DNA of 64,000 nucleotides from the NCBI GenBank assembly GCA_963785565.1, contig CAWAVV010000020.1, forward strand, positions 186,001 to 250,000, in the 5' to 3' direction. Of this stretch, positions 27,829-36,583 are shown in pieces. The notes under the pieces are model-generated. The model ran no database searches. It was given only the letters and a program-made list of their open reading frames with translations, and was not told the origin of the DNA. The DNA comes from AP-15 sp963785565 (GTDB lineage Bacteria > Pseudomonadota > Alphaproteobacteria > ATCC43930 > CGMCC-115725). Numbering within the stretch: position 1 is the first letter of the stretch; the number at the start of each line of letters is the position of its first letter. A program made the position numbers and the translations under genes.

Positions 27829-28350
27829 TTACTCCTGCGGGTAGCGCCAGACGCTGGCCGGTTGCGCGGCGGTCTCGTCGATGGTCCATTGCGGCAGGGC
27901 GAGGCCGGCGGCGACATCGCTGAACACCATGCGCACCCGGGTGCCGACGCCGACCCGCTTGACCAGTTCGGGCGGCGCCAATTGGCCGTCGGGGGTGGTG
28001 AGGTTGCCGACGACGCGCAAGGCTTCGTCGGGAGTGGGCTCTCCCTTTTGCGTGTCGAGATCGACCAGCAGGATCAGATAGGGGGTCTTGCCGCGAAAGG
28101 CCGGCTGGATCGCGTGATGCACCTCGCTATAGGAATGCACCGTGCCTTTGCCCTCGACCTTTTTCCAGGTTGATTCGAGGCTCATGCACCACGGGCAGGC
28201 AGTGGTTGGCGGGTAGCGCAGCCGGCCGCATTGCGCGCAGGCCTGCAGGTGAAAATCGTGCTCCGCGCAATGGCGGAAATATTCGAGGTTCTCGACATCG
28301 AGATCGTCGATGGTGAGCCCCATTCCCATGTATTCGCCGCGGATAGGCAT
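27829..28350 (-). CDS. DUF35 zinc-ribbon/OB-fold acyl-CoA-binding protein
   Basis: A 173-residue protein with a rubredoxin-like zinc ribbon, CAQCGRLRYPPTTACPWC (four Cys), and an OB-fold (GKGTVHSYSEVHHAIQPAF, TPYLILLVDLD). DUF35 proteins bind acyl-CoA and pair with SCP2-type thiolases, forming hydratase or aldolase complexes as in steroid side-chain breakdown. The neighbouring thiolase 14 bases upstream supports that partnership. GGAGGAG precedes the ATG at 28350. Confidence 0.88.
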   Translation of the reverse strand: MPIRGEYMGMGLTIDDLDVENLEYFRHCAEHDFHLQACAQCGRLRYPPTTACPWCMSLESTWKKVEGKGTVHSYSEVHHAIQPAFRGKTPYLILLVDLDTQKGEPTPDEALRVVGNLTTPDGQLAPPELVKRVGVGTRVRMVFSDVAAGLALPQWTIDETAAQPASVWRYPQE

Positions 28351-28364
28351 AATTGTTCTCCTCC

Positions 28365-29624
28365 TCAACCGCGCCGCATGACCATCGACGAGGCGGTCGC
28401 CGGGTTGGCCCAGCCGAGATTGGCGCTGACTTCGACATCCCTGACCTGGCGGCAGCCGCCCTCCCGGTAGTCGTAGGTGTGCCGGCGCTTGCCGTCGGCC
28501 CCGACCGGGCAGGAATCGTCGGCGTCGTGGCGCAATTGGCGGGTGTTCTCGATGACCATGTTCATGCCGTGGGTATAGCCCTCGCACAAATGGCCGCCTG
28601 ACGTGTTGTTAGGCCGCCGTCCGCCGAGCTGGATCGTGCCGCTGGACACATATTCGCCGCCTTCGCCCTTTTTGCAGAAGCCGTAATCCTCGAGCTGGAG
28701 CATCGTCGTAAAGGTGAAGGCGTCGTAGGACCCGGTAATGTCGATGTCTTCGGGCCCGACCCCAGCGTTCGGCCACAGGATATTCTTGGCGTAATGGCCG
28801 GCGACGGTCGAGATCGGCCCGTGCTGGTAATGCATGTCGAGGCGCGGCTTCGAACAGCGGCCGACGACGCCGCGGATCAGCACCAGCGGCTGCTTCATGT
28901 CGCGGGCGCGCTCGGCCGACGTGACGACGATCGAGGTCGCATTGTCGGTCTCGACGCAGCAATCGAGCAGATGCAACGGCTTGCAGATAAACCGGCTCGA
29001 CAGCACGTCGTCGACCGTAAAGCGCTTCTTGTAATAGGCCTTCGGATTGTTCGAGGCGTGATGGCTGTGCGCGACCTTGACCGCGGCGACCTGCTCGGGC
29101 TTGGTGCCGTAATCATACATGTGGCGCATAAAGGTCGGGGCGAAGCTCTGCCCGGCGCTCTGCCAGCCATAGGCGCGGTTGTGCAGCGCGTCGCCACCGA
29201 CGGGCGCTGCCGAGCGCGCGCCGGTGCCGCCGATCCTGACCTGCGAATATCCGTTCATCGAGCGGAAGATCGCTACCGTCTTGCAGCAGCCGGCCTCGAT
29301 CAGACCGATCGCGATGCCGATCAACGCCTCGGTCGACGAGCCGCCGCCGACGACATCCATGTAGTAATTGGGGCGGATGCCGAGATCACCGGCGATAAAC
29401 GTCCCCGAGGTCGAGTCGCCGCCCGAATAGGACAGCATGCCGTCGATGTCGGAGGCCTTGAGCCCGGCGTCGAGGATTGCGTTTCTGACCGCCCAGGTTC
29501 CGAGCGCTCGGGTCGTCTTGCCCGAGCCGCGGGTATAGGTGGTCTCCCCTACGCCGACGATCGCATATTTGTCGCGCAGATATTTCGGCGTGGTGGCATC
29601 CACCTCGGTTGTCGGTAATGGCAT
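28365..29624 (-). CDS. SCP2-type thiolase / lipid-transfer-like thiolase
   Basis: A 419-residue thiolase-fold protein of the SCP2-thiolase (Ltp2-like) group: YAIVGVGETTYTRGSGKTT at the start, MDVVGGGSSTEALIGIAIGL, ITGSYDAFTFTTMLQLEDYG and the C-terminal GGHLCEGYTHG. The usual N-terminal catalytic Cys of a beta-ketothiolase is replaced (GGGSS), which fits a retro-aldolase or lyase acting on an acyl-CoA rather than a true thiolase. It is first in a two-gene unit with the DUF35 protein. Confidence 0.85.
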   Translation of the reverse strand: MPLPTTEVDATTPKYLRDKYAIVGVGETTYTRGSGKTTRALGTWAVRNAILDAGLKASDIDGMLSYSGGDSTSGTFIAGDLGIRPNYYMDVVGGGSSTEALIGIAIGLIEAGCCKTVAIFRSMNGYSQVRIGGTGARSAAPVGGDALHNRAYGWQSAGQSFAPTFMRHMYDYGTKPEQVAAVKVAHSHHASNNPKAYYKKRFTVDDVLSSRFICKPLHLLDCCVETDNATSIVVTSAERARDMKQPLVLIRGVVGRCSKPRLDMHYQHGPISTVAGHYAKNILWPNAGVGPEDIDITGSYDAFTFTTMLQLEDYGFCKKGEGGEYVSSGTIQLGGRRPNNTSGGHLCEGYTHGMNMVIENTRQLRHDADDSCPVGADGKRRHTYDYREGGCRQVRDVEVSANLGWANPATASSMVMRRG

Positions 29625-29662
29625 CGATTCCTCCTATGGCTCAGGCTGGCGGGCTGATTTCA

Positions 29663-29851
29663 TCATCCATGCCCCATGGACCTATGATCGCCAACTGATT
29701 CAGCGATCCACGAGCCGCTTGCCGGGTCACGGCGAAGATGCGCTCGGTAGTTGCTGTCTATGTTGATGGAATAGCAGTCGCGACCGCCCGGCGGCCATTT
29801 CTGAAATCCGAGCCTCTTAAGGCCCAGATCGCGGGCGGCCTTACTTTTCAT
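29663..29851 (-). CDS. Small RelE/ParE-like barrel protein
   Basis: A 62-residue basic protein, MKSKAARDLGLKRLGFQKW ... RDCYSINIDSNYRAHLRR ... GSWIAESVGDHRSMGHG. The Tyr-Arg-x-His-Leu strand and the C-terminal VGDHRSMGHG recall the last strands of RelE/ParE-type toxins. It overlaps the end of the upstream HEXXH gene by 11 bases (ATGAAAAGTAA), so the two are translated together. Assignment rests on pattern only; confident family placement needs a profile search. Confidence 0.5.
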   Translation of the reverse strand: MKSKAARDLGLKRLGFQKWPPGGRDCYSINIDSNYRAHLRRDPASGSWIAESVGDHRSMGHG

Positions 29852-30440
29852 ATCCTGCTGGCTGATTTCGGCAGAACTCGGCCAGCGCATCGTACCCACC
29901 TCGTGTGCCCCGCAGGTATCCGCTTGGGTAGCGAAGGCCCCGAAGCATGTAACCGTTTGCGAGGTCCTCTTCGAGCTCCCTGAAATCTGGAATGCTATCC
30001 TCGTGGCACCACCAATACACTTGCTGGCCAAGCGACATCTCCAGGTTGGCCGTCATGCAGTCGGCCTCGAAGTGGAACGACTCGTGCCGCAGGATTGCAT
30101 GAGAGGCGATTTCCACGCGGCGCTCCAAAGGCACTGCGAGATGCCGCAGCGCGCCAACAGCCAGAGTGGCGACACCTTCAATCGGGAGATAGACGCCGTG
30201 CTGTGCCGACCGCTGTTGGAATGTTACGTACCAACCCAGGGCGTCTGTGCCCTTGATTTGCATTAGACGCTGTAGTTCGCCCGAGCCCTCGCCCAGAGCT
30301 TCGAGAACATCCGCGTCGGTCACCTTCAGCGGAACCTTGAATACGACCTCGGGACGCTCCGGGGCAGCAGACGCATCATCATCGGCGAGGCCCACGGTGC
30401 GAGCATCCGCCAGGATTTCTTCTCCCCCGAAACGAAGCAC
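29841..30440 (-). CDS. Unrecognised HEXXH-motif protein, possible metallopeptidase
   Basis: A 199-residue protein with HAILRHESFHFEADCM, a zincin-type HEXXH (HESFH) followed by a conserved-looking Glu and Asp. The remainder (VPLKVTDADVLEALGEGSGEL, WYVTFQQRSAQHGVYLPIEG, LANGYMLRGLRYPSGYLRG) matches nothing I know. GTG at 30440 is the first usual start, but the frame stays open and protein-like upstream (EGAIRLEPIPQDTAAGRDLG), so the true start may be further up with a non-standard codon. It is coupled to the RelE-like gene and lies behind an MNT/HEPN pair on the same strand. Confidence 0.5.
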   Translation of the reverse strand: MLRFGGEEILADARTVGLADDDASAAPERPEVVFKVPLKVTDADVLEALGEGSGELQRLMQIKGTDALGWYVTFQQRSAQHGVYLPIEGVATLAVGALRHLAVPLERRVEIASHAILRHESFHFEADCMTANLEMSLGQQVYWWCHEDSIPDFRELEEDLANGYMLRGLRYPSGYLRGTRGGYDALAEFCRNQPAGYEK

Positions 30441-30562
30441 GGGCGTTCCGAGGTCTCGGCCGGCCGCGGTATCCTGTGGAATCGGCTCCAGTCTGATCGC
30501 CCCCTCGATCTGCTCAAGCGCTATTCTGATCGTGACGATTGACGGTCTCGACCACGGCGCTA

Positions 30563-30824
30563 TCAGATTTCGCCTCGTTTCGCAAGCAAGTCCCGGAGTA
30601 GCGGCAGCAACTCAGGCAGTTCTTCGGTTATCGGGAGCGAGGCCACGGGTCTCCACGCTGATCTTGCTGGCGGCTTCCCCGACGATTTCGATCGCGCGAA
30701 CGAGGGCAAAGGCCAGGATTGGGTCGCGATCGAGATCGCTGCGCGTGCGCCCTTGGACAAAGCCGGCGGCAGTCTCGGCCGCCTCGATCATGTGCAGAAG
30801 CCGGGTTCGGTCGTCAGGCGGCAA
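30563..30824 (-). pseudogene. HEPN toxin (HepT/DUF86-like) with internal deletion of the catalytic region
   Basis: The N-terminal 66 codons match HepT-type HEPN proteins (RLLHMIEAAETAAGFVQGRT, FALVRAIEIVGEAASKISVE). At ETRGLAP the sequence jumps, in another frame, to ITEELPELLPLLRDLLAKRG, which is the family's C-terminus. About 30 residues that normally carry the RX4-6H RNase motif are missing, and the reading frame stops at 30612. The toxin should therefore be catalytically dead. It overlaps the MNT gene by 11 bases. Confidence 0.75.
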
Positions 30825-31113
30825 ACTGCACCTCGGCTTCGCGTAAAATCTCTTCGCGAAAATAGCGGCTCAGATCTTGCACGGTGCGCAAATCGACCCG
30901 CCGGCCATCCATAAGTTGAGACAGCTCCTCCTCGATCCCGGAAATGCCGATCAGGCCGGGCGTCGCTCCGGGCTCGAATTCGACCAGCAGATCGATATCA
31001 CTGTCGGGGCGGTCGATGCCCTTCAGCACCGAGCCGAACAATGAGAGCCGGCGGATGCCGTGGCGCCGGCACAGCGCGGCGAGGGCTTCCCTGTCGTAGA
31101 CGGGCAGGCTCAT
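30814..31113 (-). CDS. MNT-domain antitoxin nucleotidyltransferase (MntA-like)
   Basis: A 99-residue minimal nucleotidyltransferase with the motif FGSVLKGIDRPDSDIDLLVEF: Gly27-Ser28 and the two metal-binding Asp residues 39 and 41. MntA-type proteins neutralise HepT toxins by adding AMP to a Tyr near the HEPN active site. The motif is intact here although its partner toxin is damaged. Start ATG 31113; overlaps the HEPN gene by 11 bases, the normal arrangement. Confidence 0.85.
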   Translation of the reverse strand: MSLPVYDREALAALCRRHGIRRLSLFGSVLKGIDRPDSDIDLLVEFEPGATPGLIGISGIEEELSQLMDGRRVDLRTVQDLSRYFREEILREAEVQFAA

Positions 31114-31128
31114 GACCAGTGCTATACG

Positions 31129-32211
31129 CTATACCGCGAGGCGGTAGGCCTTGGTCGCGGCGCCGCTGAACAGCGCGGTCTTCTCGGCAGCGGAATAACC
31201 CGAGGCGATGCGCTTGAACGCATTCCACATCACCGGATAACTGCACATCCCCTTATCGACCGGAAAATTGCTCTCGAACATCGAGCGCTCCGGCCTGAAA
31301 GCCTCGATGCAGACCTCGATGTAGGGCCGCCAGGCCTTCTCCAGATCCTGCGACGAAGGCGGCATCTCATCGTTGAAAAACGTGAAGCCCGAAAGCTTCA
31401 TGCCCAGCCCGCCGAGCTTGACATAGGTGTTTGGGGAAGCGGCGGCGACCTCGCCGACCGATTTCTTCCACGCGGCAAAGGCTTCCTCGCGCTTGCCGGC
31501 ATAGGGCCCGATCGCCAACGGTCCGCCGACATGGTTCAGGACGATCACGGCCTGCGGGAAGGCGCGGGCCAGATCGGTCACATCGTCGAGCTGGGTCTGG
31601 AACAGCCAAGCATCGAAGCTGAGCCCGAGCGAGGCCAGCCCGGCGAACCCCTCGCGGAAATTCCCTTCCCGATAGAGCTCCCGCGGCGCGCCCGAGCAAT
31701 AGATCTCTAGGCTCGGATCGTCGTGCCAGGTGGCGCCGTTGCGGATGCCCTTGAAGCGCCCACCGGATCTGGTGACATGCTGTTCGAGGATGCCCTTGGC
31801 GCGGCCGCCGATGCGCAGGTCGACATTGCCGATGATACCGGCGATAGCGCGGGTTTTGCCGTATTTGCCCGACGCGCTCATCGCCGCGATGCCGTTGACG
31901 AATTCGGTCTCGCCGAGCGATTTCAGCTCCTGCGGACCGTCGGCGCTGTACATCTCGCGGCATTCCTCGAAGCAGGTCGCGGCGATGTTGTGGCCGCTGT
32001 CGACATCGGCCAGCAGATCCTGAAACAGATAGCGATTGCCCGGCCGGTCCCACATGTGATGGTGCGGATCGACGATCGGCAGATCGGGCTCGATGATCTC
32101 TTCTTGGCGCCTGTCGAGCCAGTCCGGGCGGATCGGCGCATGGCGGCCGGGCGGGATCGCGGATTGGGGCACGGTAGCAGTCCTCCCGAGGTTGCTCTTG
32201 GGCTCCGCCAA
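31129..32211 (-). CDS. Amidohydrolase-family metal-dependent hydrolase
   Basis: A 360-residue TIM-barrel hydrolase (amidohydrolase-2 group): IVDPHHHMWD with the first metal-binding His pair, NATWH-like GIRNGATWH, VLNHVGGP with a metal-binding His, and MFESNFPVDK with the catalytic Asp near the end. Relatives hydrolyse lactones, amides or decarboxylate aromatic acids; the exact reaction is not readable. It lies immediately upstream of the MNT gene on the same strand (15 bases apart). Confidence 0.85.
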   Translation of the reverse strand: MAEPKSNLGRTATVPQSAIPPGRHAPIRPDWLDRRQEEIIEPDLPIVDPHHHMWDRPGNRYLFQDLLADVDSGHNIAATCFEECREMYSADGPQELKSLGETEFVNGIAAMSASGKYGKTRAIAGIIGNVDLRIGGRAKGILEQHVTRSGGRFKGIRNGATWHDDPSLEIYCSGAPRELYREGNFREGFAGLASLGLSFDAWLFQTQLDDVTDLARAFPQAVIVLNHVGGPLAIGPYAGKREEAFAAWKKSVGEVAAASPNTYVKLGGLGMKLSGFTFFNDEMPPSSQDLEKAWRPYIEVCIEAFRPERSMFESNFPVDKGMCSYPVMWNAFKRIASGYSAAEKTALFSGAATKAYRLAV

Positions 32212-32514
32212 CTCTGCCCCTCCCCGCCGCCGAATTCCACGGCTTTATCAGCCGGCGGCGGCTTCACGTTGAAAATACGGGGAAATTTCTCCACTTTGGC
32301 GATCGAGTGGCGGTGGCAGCAGCGGCAACCACCGTCGCAGCCCCGCCCGGTCTGCGCCGGCCAAACCCGAGTGTGTCGGTCTTTTCCCAGCCTGGTGAGT
32401 GCCTTTCGGCGCCACTACTCCCAAAATCCCGACCTCGTCTGTGCTTCGGCAGCATAATATAAACGAGTTGGCCGCTTTTGTTTGGGGACGGGAGCGAGCC
32501 GCCGGGGGTGGGGC

Positions 32515-33357
32515 ATGTGGGATATCGCGTGCGCGCGGCGCGACGTGTTGCGTCTGCTGGTGGGCTGCGCCGCGATCGGTGCGAGGTTCGAGGCGGCTTC
32601 GGCGCAACCGCCGGGGCGGGGAAAGCCGGCGCTGCGAGGGAAGTCGCCACTGCGCTATCGGCCGATGATCGTCCTCGATCCCGGTCACGGCGGGATCGAC
32701 CCTGGAGCAATCGGCCCGGACGGCGTCTACGAAAAGAACATCGTCTATCCGACGGTGCAATACCTGGCGGGTCAGCTGGTCGCGACGCACCGTTTCCGGG
32801 TGGCACTGACCCGCGGCCTCGACGAGTTTGTGCCATTGCGCGAGCGCGTGGTTCGCGCCCGCGCGCTGCACGCGGATCTGTTTCTGGCTATCCATGCCGA
32901 TGCGCTGCCCGATCCGGCGATGCACGGACTGTCGGTGTTCACCCTGTCGGCCAAAGCCTCGGACCGTGAAGCAGCCGCGCTCGCCGAGAGCGAGAACAAG
33001 GATGTGGTGGAGGGCGTCCGGCTGTCGCGGGAGCCGCGTGAGGTCGGGGACATCCTGATCGCCCTGGCGCGCCGCCAGACCGACAATGCGTCGATCGCGT
33101 TCGCCCGCGACGTGGTAACCGCGCTCAGGCGCGACGTGGTGCTGCTGGAAAATCCGCAACGATCGGCCGATTTCGCCGTGCTGACGGCGCCGGACATCCC
33201 CTCGGCCCTGGTCGAACTTGGCTGCCTGTCGAACCCCTCCGAGGAACGCCGGCTGCGTCAGCCGGGCTATCAGCAGCAGCTCGCCCGGGGTCTTGCCCGC
33301 GCGATCGAAGCTTATTTCGCCACCACTCGCACCGGGACGACAGCGCACCAGTCCTAA
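32515..33357 (+). CDS. N-acetylmuramoyl-L-alanine amidase (AmiA/C type) with Tat-like leader
   Basis: A 280-residue amidase_3 enzyme that cleaves the amide bond between muramic acid and peptide during cell separation. The zinc ligands are His58 (VLDPGHGG), Glu73 (YEKNIV) and His127 (LAIHADA), with a catalytic Glu in ALVELGCLSN. The leader contains ARRDVLRLLVG, a twin-arginine motif, as in E. coli AmiA and AmiC. The GT-rich GGGGGTGGGG lies before ATG 32515; this start keeps the leader. Its 3' end overlaps the convergent deacetylase by four bases. Confidence 0.88.
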   Translation: MWDIACARRDVLRLLVGCAAIGARFEAASAQPPGRGKPALRGKSPLRYRPMIVLDPGHGGIDPGAIGPDGVYEKNIVYPTVQYLAGQLVATHRFRVALTRGLDEFVPLRERVVRARALHADLFLAIHADALPDPAMHGLSVFTLSAKASDREAAALAESENKDVVEGVRLSREPREVGDILIALARRQTDNASIAFARDVVTALRRDVVLLENPQRSADFAVLTAPDIPSALVELGCLSNPSEERRLRQPGYQQQLARGLARAIEAYFATTRTGTTAHQS

Positions 33358-34253
33358 ATCGCGGGCGGGAAGCGTGCGATCCAGTGGCGGGCGATGTCCT
33401 CGCGGCGGCAGATCCAGACGCGGTCGTGGCTGCGCAGGTATTCGATGAACCGGATCAGCGCCTTGGCCCGGCCGGGATGGCCGGTCAGCCGCATGTGCAA
33501 TCCGATCGACATCATCCGCGGGCGGTCGGCCCCCTCCTCATAGAGGATGTCGAAGCTGTCGCGCAGAAAGGCGAAGAAATCCTCGCCCGAACCGAAGACG
33601 CCGCGGCCGAATTTCGAATCATTGGTCGTCAGCGAATAGGGGACGACGAGATGCGGTTTGTCACGGACCCGCACCCAATAGGGCAGCTCGTCATTGTAGG
33701 TGTCGCTGTCGTAGAGAAAACCCCCGTGCTCGACGATCAGCCGACGGGTATTTTCAGAGGGCGCATAGCGGCAATACCAACCGACGGGGGTCTTGCCCGT
33801 GGTCTTGCGGATCAGATCGACGGCGGCGGCGATTTGGCGGCGTTCCTCGCCCTCCGGCAGGCCCGGATGATTGGTCCAGCGATAGCCGTGGCTGCAAATG
33901 TCCCAATCGCTGGCAGCGATCGCCGCCGCGGCCGGCGGATTAGCCTCGAAGGCGCGAGCGCAGCCGAAGATCGTCACCGGCGCCTGAAAGCGGGTAAAGA
34001 TCCGGTGCAGGCGCCAAAAGCCGACCCGCGAGCCGTATTCGAACATGCTCTCGGCGCCGAGATCACGTCCCTTGACCCCGAGATCGCTGCCGATCATCTC
34101 GGTCAGCCCACCCTCCGAGACGCCGTCCCCGGCCGGGTAGGAGAGTTCCGAGCCCTCCTCGAAGTTGATCACGAAATTGACGGCGATCCGTGCATCCCCA
34201 GGCCATCCGGCATGCGGCGGCTCGGCGCCGTATCCAATGAAATCGCGGGTCAT
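33354..34253 (-). CDS. Polysaccharide deacetylase-family protein (PuuE-like)
   Basis: A 299-residue NodB-fold protein: FVINFEEGSELSY at strand 1, ICSHGYRWTNHPGL with the metal-binding HxxxH-like residues, GWYCRYAPSENTRRLI, and SIGLHMRLTGHPGRA. It resembles the allantoinase/PuuE branch, so the substrate may be a small amide such as a ureide rather than chitin; this is uncertain. GGAGG precedes ATG 34253, and the start overlaps the stop of the DUF29 gene by four bases (ATGA). Confidence 0.85.
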   Translation of the reverse strand: MTRDFIGYGAEPPHAGWPGDARIAVNFVINFEEGSELSYPAGDGVSEGGLTEMIGSDLGVKGRDLGAESMFEYGSRVGFWRLHRIFTRFQAPVTIFGCARAFEANPPAAAAIAASDWDICSHGYRWTNHPGLPEGEERRQIAAAVDLIRKTTGKTPVGWYCRYAPSENTRRLIVEHGGFLYDSDTYNDELPYWVRVRDKPHLVVPYSLTTNDSKFGRGVFGSGEDFFAFLRDSFDILYEEGADRPRMMSIGLHMRLTGHPGRAKALIRFIEYLRSHDRVWICRREDIARHWIARFPPAI

Positions 34254-34726
34254 GGATTTCCTCCGGGCGGGTCGGGATACCAATCCTCTCGAAGGATCTG
34301 GTCAAATGTATAGGGGCAATCCGTGGGCAGAGCGTCGGCCGCGGCGGGCTCTCCGTGGCGGCGCAGCGCTCGCACCGCCCGCCGCCGCCCCTCGGCATAC
34401 AGATGTTCCAGCCCCTCCTGCGCATCACGGCCAAGTGTCGGCGTCAGTTTGTCCGAGAGCGCTTCGCGCGCGTCGTCGATCAACTCCAGCCAGCCCAAAC
34501 GGGGCTGTTCCGCTGGCGAATAGCCGAGCTTCAGCAAATGCTCGATAATGCGGCGGATCTGGCTGCGCACGGCATCGCGCTCGGTTTTGCCCAAATCCTC
34601 GATCTCCTCGGCGAGGTGCTCGCGGTCGAAGCGGTTGTCGGCAACATCCATCTCGCGCAGCACCTCGGCTTGGTGCTGGGTCCAGGCATAGAAATCGTCG
34701 TCGTAGCGAGGTCCGTCCGGCATCAT
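34250..34726 (-). CDS. DUF29 protein, copy 1
   Basis: A 158-residue DUF29 protein: DDDFYAWTQHQAEVLREMD, HLAEEIEDLGKTERDAVRSQ, RRIIEHLLKLGYSP. DUF29 proteins are alpha-helical, common in cyanobacteria and alphaproteobacteria, and of unknown role. GGAGG precedes the ATG at 34726. It is nearly identical in its first two-thirds to the copy at 36087; both sit just downstream of an MFS gene. Confidence 0.88.
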   Translation of the reverse strand: MMPDGPRYDDDFYAWTQHQAEVLREMDVADNRFDREHLAEEIEDLGKTERDAVRSQIRRIIEHLLKLGYSPAEQPRLGWLELIDDAREALSDKLTPTLGRDAQEGLEHLYAEGRRRAVRALRRHGEPAAADALPTDCPYTFDQILREDWYPDPPGGNP

Positions 34727-34792
34727 CGCCGCCCTCCGAGGTGATCCGACAATATACCCCTGCGCCACGCCGCATGGGAGAGCCGGCAACGG

Positions 34793-36031
34793 TCAGCTGC
34801 AACTCGCCTCGGCTTCACCGCTGGCGGCCGGTCGCGCCCCGCGGCGGATGACCAGCGCCAGCAGTATGCACAACAACAGCATGATCGCGCCGAGGATGAC
34901 AAAACTGGCGCTGACGCCCCAGCGGTCGGCGATCGCGCCCATCAATGGCGGGATCACGATCGACGACAGGCGCTGCCCGGTTTGGCGCAGACCGACCACC
35001 GCGCCCTGTTGAAACTGCCCGACCGCCCTCGCCTGCACCGACAGCATCAGCGGCTGGATCACTCCCTCGAGCCAGCCCCGCGCCGCCTGCGCCAGCAACA
35101 ACAGGGAGAAGAGGCCGCCGAGCAGCGGCGTAGCGGCGATCAGCACGATCGCCAACACGGTCCCCCGCAGCATCGTGCGCAGCGGGTCGCCGAGCCGCAT
35201 CGCCCGCCCGGCGAACAGCGCGCCGCAGCCGCTCGTGATCTCGACCGCCGCGAACAACACGCCGATCGCTGTGCCATCGAGACCAACGCGGTGGAGATGG
35301 ACAACATAGACCGAGGTCTGGATGCTGTAGGTCGAGTTGCGCATCGCCATGATCGCCATCGACGCGGCGATCGCCGGGATCGCCGTCAGCATGATAGAGG
35401 CGATGTAGTCCGACCCGCGGGGGAGCGCGTCGCGGGCGCGGAACCGGACCCGCCCGCCGCCGCCATGGCCCGATCCGGAAACCTCGGCCTCGGGCGAGCG
35501 CAGCAATGCCAAGGTCAGCAGCGCCCCCCAGGCAAGGGCCAGCAGATAGGCGGGCCAAGTGCCGCCGAAATCCCAGGCCACGCCGGCGAGGATCGGCGCA
35601 GTCGTTGAGCCGAGCCGCGCAAAAAAGCTGAAACGACCGAGATCGCGGGCGTCGCCCTCGGCGAGCTGGGCGATCAGCGTCTGGGCTCCTGACCAGGCGA
35701 ACGAGGCGGCGGCGCCGTTGACCAATTGCAACAGCAGCAAGGCCCGGAACCCGGACGCCAACGGAAACAGCGGCGCCAAGGCCATCCCAGTCCAAACAAA
35801 GAACAGGGTGACGCGACGCGTGCCGAACCGGTCCATCAGGGCGCCGATATGGATCGACAAAAACAACGCGACGATCGAGCGCGCCCCGACCAGGATTCCG
35901 ATCTCGGACGCATCGAGGCGCAGCGACAACCCGTAGAGCGGGATCAAAAACGTAAAAAAATCGACATAGCCCATGGCGAACGGGCCGGCGGCGTAAAGCG
36001 GCGCCAGGGAGCGCGGGCGGAAGCCGGTCAT
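34793..36031 (-). CDS. MFS transporter, copy 1 of tandem pair
   Basis: A 412-residue, 12-helix MFS permease with the loop MDRFGTRRVTLFFVWTGMAL and the second-half GLRQTGQRLSSIVIPPLMGA. It aligns along its length with the gene at 36584. No clear ribosome site precedes ATG 36031, and the frame stays open to 36262, so the start is not certain. Substrate unknown. Confidence 0.85.
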   Translation of the reverse strand: MTGFRPRSLAPLYAAGPFAMGYVDFFTFLIPLYGLSLRLDASEIGILVGARSIVALFLSIHIGALMDRFGTRRVTLFFVWTGMALAPLFPLASGFRALLLLQLVNGAAASFAWSGAQTLIAQLAEGDARDLGRFSFFARLGSTTAPILAGVAWDFGGTWPAYLLALAWGALLTLALLRSPEAEVSGSGHGGGGRVRFRARDALPRGSDYIASIMLTAIPAIAASMAIMAMRNSTYSIQTSVYVVHLHRVGLDGTAIGVLFAAVEITSGCGALFAGRAMRLGDPLRTMLRGTVLAIVLIAATPLLGGLFSLLLLAQAARGWLEGVIQPLMLSVQARAVGQFQQGAVVGLRQTGQRLSSIVIPPLMGAIADRWGVSASFVILGAIMLLLCILLALVIRRGARPAASGEAEASCS

Positions 36032-36086
36032 GTCTCGGACGGGCGATATGGCGGCGGCGTCAGCGTGGCGCAGACGGCGGCGGATA

Positions 36087-36530
36087 CTAATCGTTCCGGC
36101 AGAGGTCGTCGAGCGAGTATGGGCCGACCGGCGGCAGTTGATCCGCCGGCTGATCTTCGCCATGCCCGCGACGCGCCAATTCCGCCTGACTCCGGCCGCG
36201 GCGATAGAGGTCTGGAAGTGCACCCTCGGCATCACGACACAGGGTCGGTGAGATCTTGTCATCGAGGATCGCGCGCGCGTCCGAGATCGTCGCCATCCAA
36301 TCGAAGCGGGGAGGCTCTGCGGCCCAATAGGCGAGCTTCAGCAAATGCTCGATGATGCGGCGGATCTGGCTGCGCACAGCGTCGCGTTCGCTCTTGCCCA
36401 AATCCTCGATCTCCTCGGCGGCGTGCTCGTGGTCGAAGCGATTGTCGGCAACATCCATCTCGCGCAGAACCGCCGCCTGGTGCTGGGTCCAGGCATAGAA
36501 ATCGTCGTCGTAGCGAGGTCCATCCGGCAT
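36087..36530 (-). CDS. DUF29 protein, copy 2
   Basis: A 147-residue DUF29 protein. Its first 90 residues are almost the same as those of the copy at 34250 (DGPRYDDDFYAWTQHQA, EEIEDLGKSERDAVRSQIRR), and the C-terminal third diverges. GGAGGG stands nine bases before ATG 36530. It follows MFS copy 2 and precedes MFS copy 1. Confidence 0.87.
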   Translation of the reverse strand: MPDGPRYDDDFYAWTQHQAAVLREMDVADNRFDHEHAAEEIEDLGKSERDAVRSQIRRIIEHLLKLAYWAAEPPRFDWMATISDARAILDDKISPTLCRDAEGALPDLYRRGRSQAELARRGHGEDQPADQLPPVGPYSLDDLCRND

Positions 36531-36583
36531 TGGCGTCGACCCTCCAGAATCTACCGACAGCATAAGCGGGACCGGCCTGCAAG

